Positions 38,190-45,348 of a stretch of 45,827 nt of DNA are shown one piece after another. The stretch lies in contig JANOYC010000007.1 in the NCBI GenBank assembly GCA_031428675.1, positions 1 through 45,827 on the forward strand, read 5' to 3'. The notes beneath the pieces are model-generated. The model had not been told where the DNA came from, ran no database searches, and was given only the letters and a program-made list of their open reading frames with translations. This DNA comes from JANOYC01 sp031428675 (GTDB lineage: Bacteria > Actinomycetota > Actinomycetes > Actinomycetales > Microbacteriaceae). The translations under genes and the position numbers were made by a program. Position 1 is the first letter of the stretch. Every line of letters begins with the position of its first letter.

Positions 38190-40859
38190 ATGACTGATCT
38201 CATTCAGCCCGACGTCATCGATCACGCGGGCCGATTCGAAGCCGAGCAGGAAATCCCGGAACACATGCGCGGTGACGTGCGGTTATTGGGCGAGTTGCTC
38301 GGTCAAGTGCTTCGCGAGAGCGGATCGCCCGAACTTTTCGAAGACGTGGAGCGCTTGCGCGCGGCGACGATTCAGGCGTATACCGATGAGACCGATGGCG
38401 CTTTCGCGCACGCATCACAGATCGCCGAATCGTTCACCGTAGAGCGCGCTCACGAAGTGGCGCGCGCGTTCACCGCCTACTTCCACTTGGTGAATCTCGC
38501 CGAAGAGCACCAAAGAGTCAGGGCTCTGCGCGAGCGCGAGAGCTCGACGCGGCACGAAGGCGCGGCGGATTCGATCGGGGCGGCGTTCGCCCAATTGACG
38601 ACCCAAGTCGGCGCGGACACCGCGCTCGAGCGGGTTCAGGCGATGCGGTTCCACCCTGTGTTCACGGCGCACCCCACCGAAGCGCGACGCCGAGCGGTGT
38701 CGGAGAGCATCCGTCGGCTGTCCGACCTGCTGGACGATCACGACGCCGCACCCGGTGGCACCGCGAGGCAGCGCACGGAGCTGGCGATGCTCGAAGAAAT
38801 CGACACGCTGTGGCGCACAGCCCCGCTTCGCGCGGAAAAACCTTCGCCGGTCGACGAAGTGCGGTCGATCATGGCCGTGTTCGACGAGACTCTCTATACG
38901 TCGATTCCCGCCGTCTACCGACGCATCGACGACATGCTCAACGGCGAGAATTCGGGCAATCACACGCCCCTCGTGCGGCCCTTCGTGCGGTTGGGCACTT
39001 GGGTCGGCGGTGATCGCGATGGCAACCCGTTCGTGACGTCGTCGGTGACCAAGCAAGCGGCGGGCATTGCTAGTGAACATGTTCTTCGCGGTCTCGAGCA
39101 GACCGCGGCGCGGGTCGGACGAGGACTTACCCTCGACGCGGTGACCACACCGCCGTCGGATGCGCTGATCGCGCTGTGGGAACAGCTCAGCGCAGCCGAC
39201 GACGTCGCAGCCACCGACATCGCCAAGCGCTCGCCAAACGAACCGCACCGACGAGTGGTGCTCATGCTCGCGCGGCGGATTTCGGCGACGAGATCGAGAA
39301 ACGCCGATCTGGCGTACAACGACCCCGATGAATTACTCGCCGATCTCGCCACAGTTCAGGATTCCCTTGTGCAGGCGCACGCGCGTCGGCAGGCGTATGG
39401 CGAACTGCAGGAACTGATCTGGCAAGTGCAGACCTTCGGTTTTCACCTTGCTGAGCTCGAGGTGCGCCAGCACTCGGCAGTGCACGCGAAAGTGCTCGCC
39501 GAACTGGAATCGGGCGAACCGCTCAGCGATCTCGCCGACGAGGTGCTCAAGGTCGTGAGGGCGATCGCCCAGATCCAACGACGGTATGGTCCGCGCGCGG
39601 CGGGACGCTACGTCGTGTCCTTCACTCGATCCGCAGGGGACTTGGCCGCCGTGCATCGCTTGGCGCGCGCCGCGGTGGGACCGGACGGAACACCACCGGT
39701 GCTCGACGTCGTCCCGCTCTTCGAAACTTTCGCCGATCTGCAGGCGGCTCCCGGCATTCTCGCGGAGATCATCGACCACCCGGACTTCGCTGCACGGCTG
39801 GCGGCGACCGGTCGGCGCCTCGAAGTGATGCTCGGCTACTCCGATTCGTCGAAAGACGTCGGCCCAGTCGCCGCAACCCTCGCCCTGTACGAAGCCCAGG
39901 AGAAGATCGCTGCATGGGCGAAGCAGAACGACATTGAACTCACGCTCTTCCACGGTCGCGGCGGCGCCCTCGGGCGTGGTGGTGGGCCGGCGAATTCGGC
40001 AATCCTCGCCCAGCCTCCGCACTCCGTCGACGGCCGGTTCAAGCTCACCGAACAGGGCGAGGTCATCTTCGCGCGCTACGGCAGCAGAGACATCGCCATG
40101 CGCCACATCGATCAGGTCGCCGCGGCAGTTCTGCTGGCTTCAGCTCCGTCGATCGAACATCTCACGGAAGACGCCGCCGCTCGATACTCCGACGTCGCGG
40201 AAACCATGGACCTCGCGTCACGGAGGCGATTCTTCGAGCTCGTCAAAGCGCCGGGATTCGCGCCGTGGTTTGCGACCGTCACGCCGATGGAGGAGATCGG
40301 TATGCTCGCGCTCGGGTCGCGCCCGGCGCGTCGCGGGCTGTCGGTGGAGTCTCTCGAGGACCTGCGCGCCATCCCGTGGGTATTCGCCTGGACCCAGGCG
40401 CGGATGAATCTCGCCGGTTGGTTCGGCCTCGGGACTGCCCTCGAGGCTGTCGGCGACGAAGAACGGCTCTCTGCCGCATACCGCGAATGGCCCCTCTTCC
40501 AGACCCTTGTCGACAACGTGGCGATGGGCTTGGCCAAAGCCGACGCTCGGATCGCCCGGGAATACCTCGCTCTCGGCGACCGCGCCGATCTTGCAGCCCT
40601 CGTCGTTGAGGAGATGGAGCTCACGCGATCATGGATCGTGCGCCTCGCCGGCGGCGGGGAATTGCTCGCGAACAAACCGGTGTTGCGGCGCGCGGTAAAG
40701 ATGCGGAGCCCCTACGTTGACGCGCTCTCGCTCCTGCAGTTGCGGGCGTTGCGGGCGCTACGGCAATCACCAGTGGAGGCTCCCGTCGATCCCGACCAGC
40801 AGCGACTGCTTCTGCTATCGGTAAGCGGTGTTGCAGCGGGACTTCAGAACACCGGCTAG
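38190..40859 (+). CDS. ppc: Phosphoenolpyruvate carboxylase
   Basis: An 889-residue anaplerotic enzyme that makes oxaloacetate from PEP and bicarbonate. Signatures in order: FHPVFTAHPTEARRR with the catalytic His, GTWVGGDRDGNPFVT, VMLGYSDSSKDVG, FHGRGGALGRGGGP and the C-terminal SVSGVAAGLQNTG with the conserved Q-N-T-G end. Length is normal for bacterial enzymes. It has its own promoter-like box and no close partners on either side. Confidence 0.96.
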   Translation: MTDLIQPDVIDHAGRFEAEQEIPEHMRGDVRLLGELLGQVLRESGSPELFEDVERLRAATIQAYTDETDGAFAHASQIAESFTVERAHEVARAFTAYFHLVNLAEEHQRVRALRERESSTRHEGAADSIGAAFAQLTTQVGADTALERVQAMRFHPVFTAHPTEARRRAVSESIRRLSDLLDDHDAAPGGTARQRTELAMLEEIDTLWRTAPLRAEKPSPVDEVRSIMAVFDETLYTSIPAVYRRIDDMLNGENSGNHTPLVRPFVRLGTWVGGDRDGNPFVTSSVTKQAAGIASEHVLRGLEQTAARVGRGLTLDAVTTPPSDALIALWEQLSAADDVAATDIAKRSPNEPHRRVVLMLARRISATRSRNADLAYNDPDELLADLATVQDSLVQAHARRQAYGELQELIWQVQTFGFHLAELEVRQHSAVHAKVLAELESGEPLSDLADEVLKVVRAIAQIQRRYGPRAAGRYVVSFTRSAGDLAAVHRLARAAVGPDGTPPVLDVVPLFETFADLQAAPGILAEIIDHPDFAARLAATGRRLEVMLGYSDSSKDVGPVAATLALYEAQEKIAAWAKQNDIELTLFHGRGGALGRGGGPANSAILAQPPHSVDGRFKLTEQGEVIFARYGSRDIAMRHIDQVAAAVLLASAPSIEHLTEDAAARYSDVAETMDLASRRRFFELVKAPGFAPWFATVTPMEEIGMLALGSRPARRGLSVESLEDLRAIPWVFAWTQARMNLAGWFGLGTALEAVGDEERLSAAYREWPLFQTLVDNVAMGLAKADARIAREYLALGDRADLAALVVEEMELTRSWIVRLAGGGELLANKPVLRRAVKMRSPYVDALSLLQLRALRALRQSPVEAPVDPDQQRLLLLSVSGVAAGLQNTG

Positions 40860-41002
40860 AGACAGCGAGCGGTGCTCCTGGCGCGCGAGGTTCTAGAAAC
40901 ACCGGCCGCGACAGGCGTACCATGGCGCCATCAGGGTGACGGCGCCAATCCATCATTTCCGGTGGAGCGTCGGTGACGTCACGCGCGAAGATCGGAGACT
41001 CA
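40860..41002. promoter_or_regulatory. Upstream region of the Cys/Met-rich gene with GGCGCC inverted repeats
   Basis: TGGCGCCA (40923-40930, itself palindromic) and GGCGCCA (40941-40947) form repeats 10 nt apart. They lie 56-80 nt before ATG 41003 and might be a regulator site for copper response; no known operator consensus is matched. Confidence 0.3.
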
Positions 41003-41425
41003 ATGTCGAGCATGGCGATGGAAATGATGGGCATGCGCATGCAGGGCATGACGATGGAAGGCATGGACATGGACATGCTCAACGACGTTATCGAAGCGTG
41101 TTCCGCGTGCGAGCAAGCGTGTGTTGTCTGTTCCGATTCCATGATGGGCGAATCTATGGCCGCCTGCGCGGCGCGATGTATGGATTGTGCCGACATGTGC
41201 AACACGATGATGCGTGCGATGCTGCGCCCCAACGGGTTCGACATGAACAGCATGATGTCGATGCTCGAAGCGTGCGTGGCAATGTGCCGCTCGTGCGCCG
41301 CAGAATGCACGAGGCACGCTGACATGAGCCAGACCTGCGAGATGTGCTCCACAAGTTGCATGATGTGCGCCGACGCTTGCGAAGTCATGCTCGGATCCAT
41401 GAAAGACATGGCCGCGATGAAGTGA
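41003..41425 (+). CDS. Four-helix-bundle Cys/Met-rich copper-binding protein (Csp-like/DUF326)
   Basis: A 140-residue small protein with 17 Cys and a Met-rich N-terminus (12 Met in the first 25 residues). Cys occur in repeating CxxC and CxxxC steps (EACSACEQACVVC, AACAARCMDCADMC, EACVAMCRSCAAEC, QTCEMCSTSCMMCADAC), the pattern of the Csp copper-storage four-helix bundle family. The thiols line the bundle core and bind Cu(I). The Met-rich tail may help acquire copper. ATG 41003 is chosen with GGAG 5 nt upstream; an in-frame GTG at 40973 is the longer choice. No signal peptide, so cytosolic storage or detoxification is the likely role. No copper ATPase or CsoR gene is seen nearby. Confidence 0.85.
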   Translation: MSSMAMEMMGMRMQGMTMEGMDMDMLNDVIEACSACEQACVVCSDSMMGESMAACAARCMDCADMCNTMMRAMLRPNGFDMNSMMSMLEACVAMCRSCAAECTRHADMSQTCEMCSTSCMMCADACEVMLGSMKDMAAMK

Positions 41426-41495
41426 TCCGCAGCTGAAGTGGTCCGCTCCGGAGTGTTCAGCCGGGCTGATCAGCCGGGTTGGTCAACCGGGCTAT

Positions 41496-41819
41496 TCAGG
41501 CGACGAGGACACTCCGCCAATCGCGCCCGCGCGACAACACGTTGAACACGGTGTGCACGGAGACTGGTTCGCCGATCGCAGGTGGCGTGGAGTTCTCGTC
41601 GACGTGTGACCACACGCGCACGGTGGAGTCGTCATGAACGAGGCCGAGCGTGATCCACCCGTCGGTCGAGGTGTCGAGCACGATCGCGTCACGCCATTTG
41701 CGCCTCGACGCGGCAGCCGCTCGACGTTGCGCGAGGTTGAGCCCGTGACCCGCGGAATCGACGGCGCAATCTGCCGCCCGGCAGCCCGACATCACGGATA
41801 CAGGTTGAGACGTTGGCAT
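41496..41819 (-). CDS. Hypothetical protein downstream of TetR
   Basis: A 107-residue protein without recognised family. The C-terminal half (RRKWRDAIVLDTSTDGWITLGLVHDDSTVRVWSHVDEN, then GEPVSVHTVFNVLSRG) looks like a small beta-rich domain. ATG 41819 is chosen because GGGAGG (complement of 41828-41833) is 8 nt upstream; longer in-frame starts exist at 41861 and 41915. The last residues (RDWRSVLVA) are followed by no obvious terminator. It follows the TetR gene on the same strand with 127 nt between, a gap holding two 25-bp repeats. Confidence 0.6.
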   Translation of the reverse strand: MPTSQPVSVMSGCRAADCAVDSAGHGLNLAQRRAAAASRRKWRDAIVLDTSTDGWITLGLVHDDSTVRVWSHVDENSTPPAIGEPVSVHTVFNVLSRGRDWRSVLVA

Positions 41820-41895
41820 GGTCATGGCCTCCCGGATGTCGCTCGTGAACTGATTGGCCATCAGCGTACGACGGGACGTCTCTGCACGCATCCGT

Positions 41896-41945
41896 TTCGT
41901 CACGGAGTGAAACAAACGTCTTCGTCACGGAGCGAAACAAACGTC
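41896..41945. repeat. 25-bp tandem repeat between TetR and hypothetical gene
   Basis: TTCGTCACGGAG-[T/C]-GAAACAAACGTC occurs twice back to back (41896-41920 and 41921-41945), differing at one base. It sits 76-126 nt upstream of the start of the hypothetical gene and ends one base before the TetR stop codon. Confidence 0.85.
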
Positions 41946-41946
41946 G

Positions 41947-42576
41947 CTAACTAACGTGTGGAACCGTCAGGGTCGCGACGTAGTTACGGATTTCTGAGGG
42001 CATGTCAACAGAATCGCGATCGAGCAGCCACTGCACTTGCAGCCCGTCCATCAGTGCGACCATCGTGCGTGCGGCCGATTGCGGAGTCGTGCCGCCGCGC
42101 AATTGACCAGCGTCGGCCATTTCTTGGACCGCTCGTTCGACGAGTTCGACGGTTACGCGGTAGCGCTCTTGGAAATACTCGTGGGCAGGATGATCGCTCG
42201 CCGTCGCCTCCGCCGAAAGAATGCAGAACAACTCAACGATGCCGGGCACCGTGCTGTTGTATTCCGCGAGCGCCGCGAGCCCCTCGAGGAGAGCGGCGCC
42301 GTGCAGGAGCTCGGGGCTGACAATGTCGAACGATTGATCGTCGCGTGTTCGAAGCACGCCCTCGAGGAGCGCGACCTTGCTGGGGAAGTGGTGCAGGAGG
42401 CCAGCCTCGCTCATCCCGACCCGTTCCGCAACTTCACGAAGAGAGCCGTTGCGGTAGCCACTTGCGGCGAACACCTGGAGTGCCGCTTCGAGGATTTCCT
42501 GCCGGCGCGCTCGAGTCTTCGCGTATTCGCCGCGCTTGCGCGGGCGTGCGACCGCTTCGATTCCCTCGCTCGACAT
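41947..42576 (-). CDS. TetR/AcrR family transcriptional regulator
   Basis: A 209-residue repressor. The N-terminal arm is basic (RPRKRGEYAKTRARRQ), the helix-turn-helix is ILEAALQVFAASGYRNGSLREVAERVGMSEAGLLHHFPSKVALL, of the normal TetR type. The ligand domain contains EYNSTVPGIVELFCILSAEA and GGTTPQSAARTMVALMDGLQ. ATG 42576 is set by a -10-like TACACT (42584-42589, minus) 7 nt upstream, suggesting a leaderless mRNA. It is divergent from the nucleoside hydrolase gene, and the palindrome at 42602-42619 in the shared promoter region is a good candidate for its own operator. Confidence 0.88.
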   Translation of the reverse strand: MSSEGIEAVARPRKRGEYAKTRARRQEILEAALQVFAASGYRNGSLREVAERVGMSEAGLLHHFPSKVALLEGVLRTRDDQSFDIVSPELLHGAALLEGLAALAEYNSTVPGIVELFCILSAEATASDHPAHEYFQERYRVTVELVERAVQEMADAGQLRGGTTPQSAARTMVALMDGLQVQWLLDRDSVDMPSEIRNYVATLTVPHVS

Positions 42577-42583
42577 GTCTGAG

Positions 42584-42589
42584 AGTGTA
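42584..42589 (-). promoter_or_regulatory. -10-like TACACT, leaderless start of TetR
   Basis: On the minus strand TACACT ends 7 nt before the ATG at 42576. The operator-like palindrome at 42602-42619 would fall between the -35 and -10 positions. Confidence 0.45.
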
Positions 42590-42601
42590 GCGAGTAGCAT
42601 T

Positions 42602-42619
42602 ACCGAACGTATGCTCGGT
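42602..42619. promoter_or_regulatory. TetR-type operator palindrome
   Basis: ACCGAAC-GTAT-GCTCGGT is an inverted repeat with 6 of 7 matching arm bases and a 4-nt centre, the shape of TetR operators of the ACCGAnC type. It overlaps the -10-like TATGCT (42610-42615) of the nucleoside hydrolase promoter and lies close to the TetR promoter, so one repressor could control both directions. Confidence 0.65.
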
Positions 42620-42658
42620 TTCCGATTGCATGACAAAAACTCGACGAGGAGATATCCC

Positions 42659-43630
42659 GTGACCGTGTCAGCCAGCGCATTCACCGTTGTTCCACGCATG
42701 CGCGTCATCATCGATAACGACTTCTCCGGCGACCCGGACGGGCTGTTCCAGCTCGTGCACCACGCGTTGTCGCCCTCGGTGGACATTCGTGCGGTTATTG
42801 GCTCGCACCTTCGGCCGGACGACCCGTTCGATCCATCAGACACGACGGCAGACAATGCGGCCGCGATAGCACGTGAGTACCTCGGCCTCCTCGGTCGCGC
42901 CGAGGTGTCGGTTATCGCCGGGTCGAATGTCGGCTTGAGCGATCGCTTGGCTGCTGTTGCCTCTACTGGCGCCGAAGCGATCGTCGCCGAGGCCATGCGC
43001 GACGACACCGATCTCCCGCTCTATGTCTGCTGCGGCGCGAGCCTCACGGAGCTTGCGAGCGCGTGGCTCATGGAGCCAAGGATCGCTGACAGGCTCACAG
43101 TCGTGTGGATCGGCGGTGCCGAGCACCCGGGGCTCGCTGTTCCGCCGCCCGGCGCATCCGAGCTGGAGTACAACCTCGCCATCGACGTGCTTGCGGCGCA
43201 AGTGGTCTTCGGGGATTCGGCGATCCCGATCTGGCAGGTGCCGCGGGATGCTTATCGACAGACGCTCGTGTCTTTAGCCGAGCTCGACGCGCGCGTGGCC
43301 ACGAGTGGAGTCGTCGGTGAGCGACTCGTAGCCGCGATCGCTGCGGTGTCGCGTATGGCCGGCGCCCATGGCGTGCACTTGGGGGAGACCTACATCATGG
43401 GAGACAGTCCGCTCGTTCTCCTCACCGCGCTGCAGTCCGCCTTCGAGGCCGACCCGTCGTCGAGTGCCTTTGCGACGGTGCAGACGCCGCACATCGGCGA
43501 CGACGGCTCGTATCTCCCGCAGCCCGGCGCCAGGCCGATGCGCGTGTACTCGCGTCTCGATCTGCGCCTCATGTTCGACGACTTTTATAACAAATTGGTC
43601 ATCGCGACACCAAAACCTAGCGTGCACTAG
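42659..43630 (+). CDS. Inosine/uridine-preferring nucleoside hydrolase family protein
   Basis: A 323-residue enzyme of the IU-nucleoside hydrolase superfamily, which splits nucleosides or related N-ribosides to base and ribose. The calcium-binding motif is IDNDFSGDPDGLFQL (D-x-D-x4-D-x-D), a variant of DxDxxxDD; LYVCCGASLTELASAWL and VVWIGGAEHPG follow, with a Tyr/Asn-rich EYNLAIDVLAAQVVF segment near the active site. GTG 42659 has a GAGGAG site (42646-42651) 7 nt upstream. The upstream palindrome suggests repression by the divergent TetR. The stop codon lies inside a strong hairpin. Confidence 0.86.
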   Translation: MTVSASAFTVVPRMRVIIDNDFSGDPDGLFQLVHHALSPSVDIRAVIGSHLRPDDPFDPSDTTADNAAAIAREYLGLLGRAEVSVIAGSNVGLSDRLAAVASTGAEAIVAEAMRDDTDLPLYVCCGASLTELASAWLMEPRIADRLTVVWIGGAEHPGLAVPPPGASELEYNLAIDVLAAQVVFGDSAIPIWQVPRDAYRQTLVSLAELDARVATSGVVGERLVAAIAAVSRMAGAHGVHLGETYIMGDSPLVLLTALQSAFEADPSSSAFATVQTPHIGDDGSYLPQPGARPMRVYSRLDLRLMFDDFYNKLVIATPKPSVH

Positions 43631-43640
43631 GTTTTGGTGT
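43607..43640 (+). terminator. Perfect 14-bp hairpin across the nucleoside hydrolase stop
   Basis: ACACCAAAACCTAG (43607-43620) is the exact reverse complement of 43627-43640, with a 6-nt loop CGTGCA. The TAG stop of the hydrolase (43628-43630) falls within the right arm. No T run follows. It may limit read-through into the ABC genes. Confidence 0.65.
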
Positions 43641-43646
43641 TACGGT
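43641..43646 (+). promoter_or_regulatory. -10-like TACGGT for the ABC importer
   Basis: TACGGT abuts the hairpin and gives a leader of about 45 nt to ATG 43700, containing the palindrome at 43660-43677 and AAAGGGA before the start. Confidence 0.4.
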
Positions 43647-43659
43647 CGCTTTCACGAGA

Positions 43660-43677
43660 TGGTCCGATGGCGGACCA
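43660..43677. promoter_or_regulatory. Palindrome in the leader of the binding-protein gene
   Basis: TGGTCCG (43660-43666) and CGGACCA (43671-43677) are perfect 7-bp arms around ATGG, just downstream of the proposed transcription start. This is a likely operator site for a repressor (GntR- or LacI-like shape) of the ABC importer; the regulator is not known. Confidence 0.5.
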
Positions 43678-43699
43678 CCTGACTTGAAAGGGACCAAAG

Positions 43700-45217
43700 A
43701 TGTTCCGATGGAAGAGGCTGACGGCCATAGCCGCCGTTGTCGCTCTGGGGCTTACCGGCTGTGCAGGCACGGATAGCGGCTCCGGCGACACATCATCAGA
43801 AACGCTCACGCTCGGTGTTCTTCTACCAGCGACCACGTTCTCGGCGGCAGACCTGAACTGGGCCAACGAATCGCCCTACGGCCAGGCCGTCTACGACACG
43901 CTGCTCAAGGCAGACCCCGAAGGAAATATCATTCCTTCGCTGGCCACTGAGTGGTCGTACAACGAGGACAACACCGTCCTCACGCTTACGTTGCGCGACG
44001 ACGTCACGTTCACGGACGGCACCAATCTCGACGCCGATGCCGTCGCGCAGAACCTGATTCGGTTCCGTGATGGCAACAGCCCGAACAAGTCGTTCCTCGC
44101 GGATGTGGCCGACGCGAAGGCCATCGACGAGACCACTGTCGAGGTGACCCTCTCGCAGTCGAGTCCGGCTCTGCTCACTTATTTGACCCAGAACGCGGGA
44201 ACAGTCGCAAGCCCCGCGTCTTTCGAGAGCGCGGATATCCAGACGAACCCGGTCGGTTCCGGACCGTACGTTCTCAACCAGGACAAGACCGTCGTTGGAA
44301 CGTCGTATTACTTCGACCGCAACGAGGACTACTGGGACGCCGAGGCTTACCCGTACGACACGCTCGAGATCAAGGTGCTCGCTGACCCGACCGCCATGCT
44401 CAACGCGATCAAGGGTGGCCAAGTCAATCTGGCAAAGCTCATCAACAACAACGACATCGCAGAAGTAGAAGCCTCCGGCTACAGTCTCAACCCGTTCGAG
44501 CTCGACTGGACCGGCCTCATTATCTTCGACCGCTCGGGCGCGATGAACGAGGCGCTCGGCAAGGTTGAGGTGCGACAGGCGATCAATTATGCGTTTGACT
44601 CCGAGGCGTTGCTGCAGGCCTATGGCAATGGCTACGGGACGCCGACCACGCAGATCTTCCCGACGTCGTCGGTTGCGTACGACGAGTCGCTGGACTCGCG
44701 GTACTCGTATGACCCCGAGAAGGCAAAGGAACTGCTGGCTGACGCCGGTTACCCCAACGGCTTCACGATGGACATGCCGTCGACGTCGCTCGTCGGACCC
44801 GCGCTGTTCCCGCTGATCGAGCAGCAGTTGAAGGACATCGGCATCACCGTCAACTACACCGACACCGGCAATAACTTCATCGCCGATATTCTTGCGCCGA
44901 AGTACCCGGCCACTTGGATGCAGCTCCAGCAGGACCCCGACTGGGCTCTGATCAACTTCGCGATCTCGCCGAACGCGACGTTCAACCCGACGAAGTACCA
45001 GGATCCGACGGTCGACGCACTGATCGAGACGATCCACAGCGGATCCACCGATGAAGCCGAGGCCGCGACGAAGGAGCTCAACGAATACATCGTCGAGCAG
45101 GCCTGGTTCGCGCCCTGGTACCGCATCGAACTGAACGTAGCCACCGACAGCAAGACGTCGGTGACTCCTCAGGCCGGCAACGCGTACCCCTACCTCTGGA
45201 ACATCCTCCCGAAGTAG
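43700..45217 (+). CDS. ABC transporter substrate-binding lipoprotein, family 5 (peptide-type)
   Basis: A 505-residue extracellular solute-binding protein with a lipoprotein signal (RLTAIAAVVALGLTGC, modified Cys21). Domain signs are YGQAVYDTLLKADPEGNIIPSLATEW, LRDDVTFTDGTNLDADAVAQNL, NPVGSGPYVL and RQAINYAFD near 300, all of the SBP_bac_5 family (DppA/OppA/NikA). Such proteins bind peptides, nickel chelates, heme or, in some branches, other small molecules. The nearby nucleoside hydrolase raises the possibility of a nucleoside- or base-linked substrate (inference). A large hairpin separates it from the permease gene. Confidence 0.92.
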   Translation: MFRWKRLTAIAAVVALGLTGCAGTDSGSGDTSSETLTLGVLLPATTFSAADLNWANESPYGQAVYDTLLKADPEGNIIPSLATEWSYNEDNTVLTLTLRDDVTFTDGTNLDADAVAQNLIRFRDGNSPNKSFLADVADAKAIDETTVEVTLSQSSPALLTYLTQNAGTVASPASFESADIQTNPVGSGPYVLNQDKTVVGTSYYFDRNEDYWDAEAYPYDTLEIKVLADPTAMLNAIKGGQVNLAKLINNNDIAEVEASGYSLNPFELDWTGLIIFDRSGAMNEALGKVEVRQAINYAFDSEALLQAYGNGYGTPTTQIFPTSSVAYDESLDSRYSYDPEKAKELLADAGYPNGFTMDMPSTSLVGPALFPLIEQQLKDIGITVNYTDTGNNFIADILAPKYPATWMQLQQDPDWALINFAISPNATFNPTKYQDPTVDALIETIHSGSTDEAEAATKELNEYIVEQAWFAPWYRIELNVATDSKTSVTPQAGNAYPYLWNILPK

Positions 45218-45253
45218 TCGCCGCCAGGCACCGTTACGATCCCGTGACGAACA

Positions 45254-45288
45254 GTGCGGGGGCTGCGCCAGCGGCGCTGCCCCCGCAC
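45254..45288 (+). terminator. Long GC hairpin between binding protein and permease
   Basis: GTGCGGGGGC (45254-45263) pairs with 45279-45288, then a T-T mismatch, then GCGCC (45265-45269) with GGCGC (45273-45277), leaving a 3-nt loop. In transporter operons such hairpins usually raise binding-protein mRNA over permease mRNA. It lies 61 nt before the permease start. Confidence 0.7.
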
Positions 45289-45348
45289 CACCCCGACCCT
45301 CGACGGCTCAGCCCTCCCGGTCAGCACCCCACAACCTAAGGAACTACG

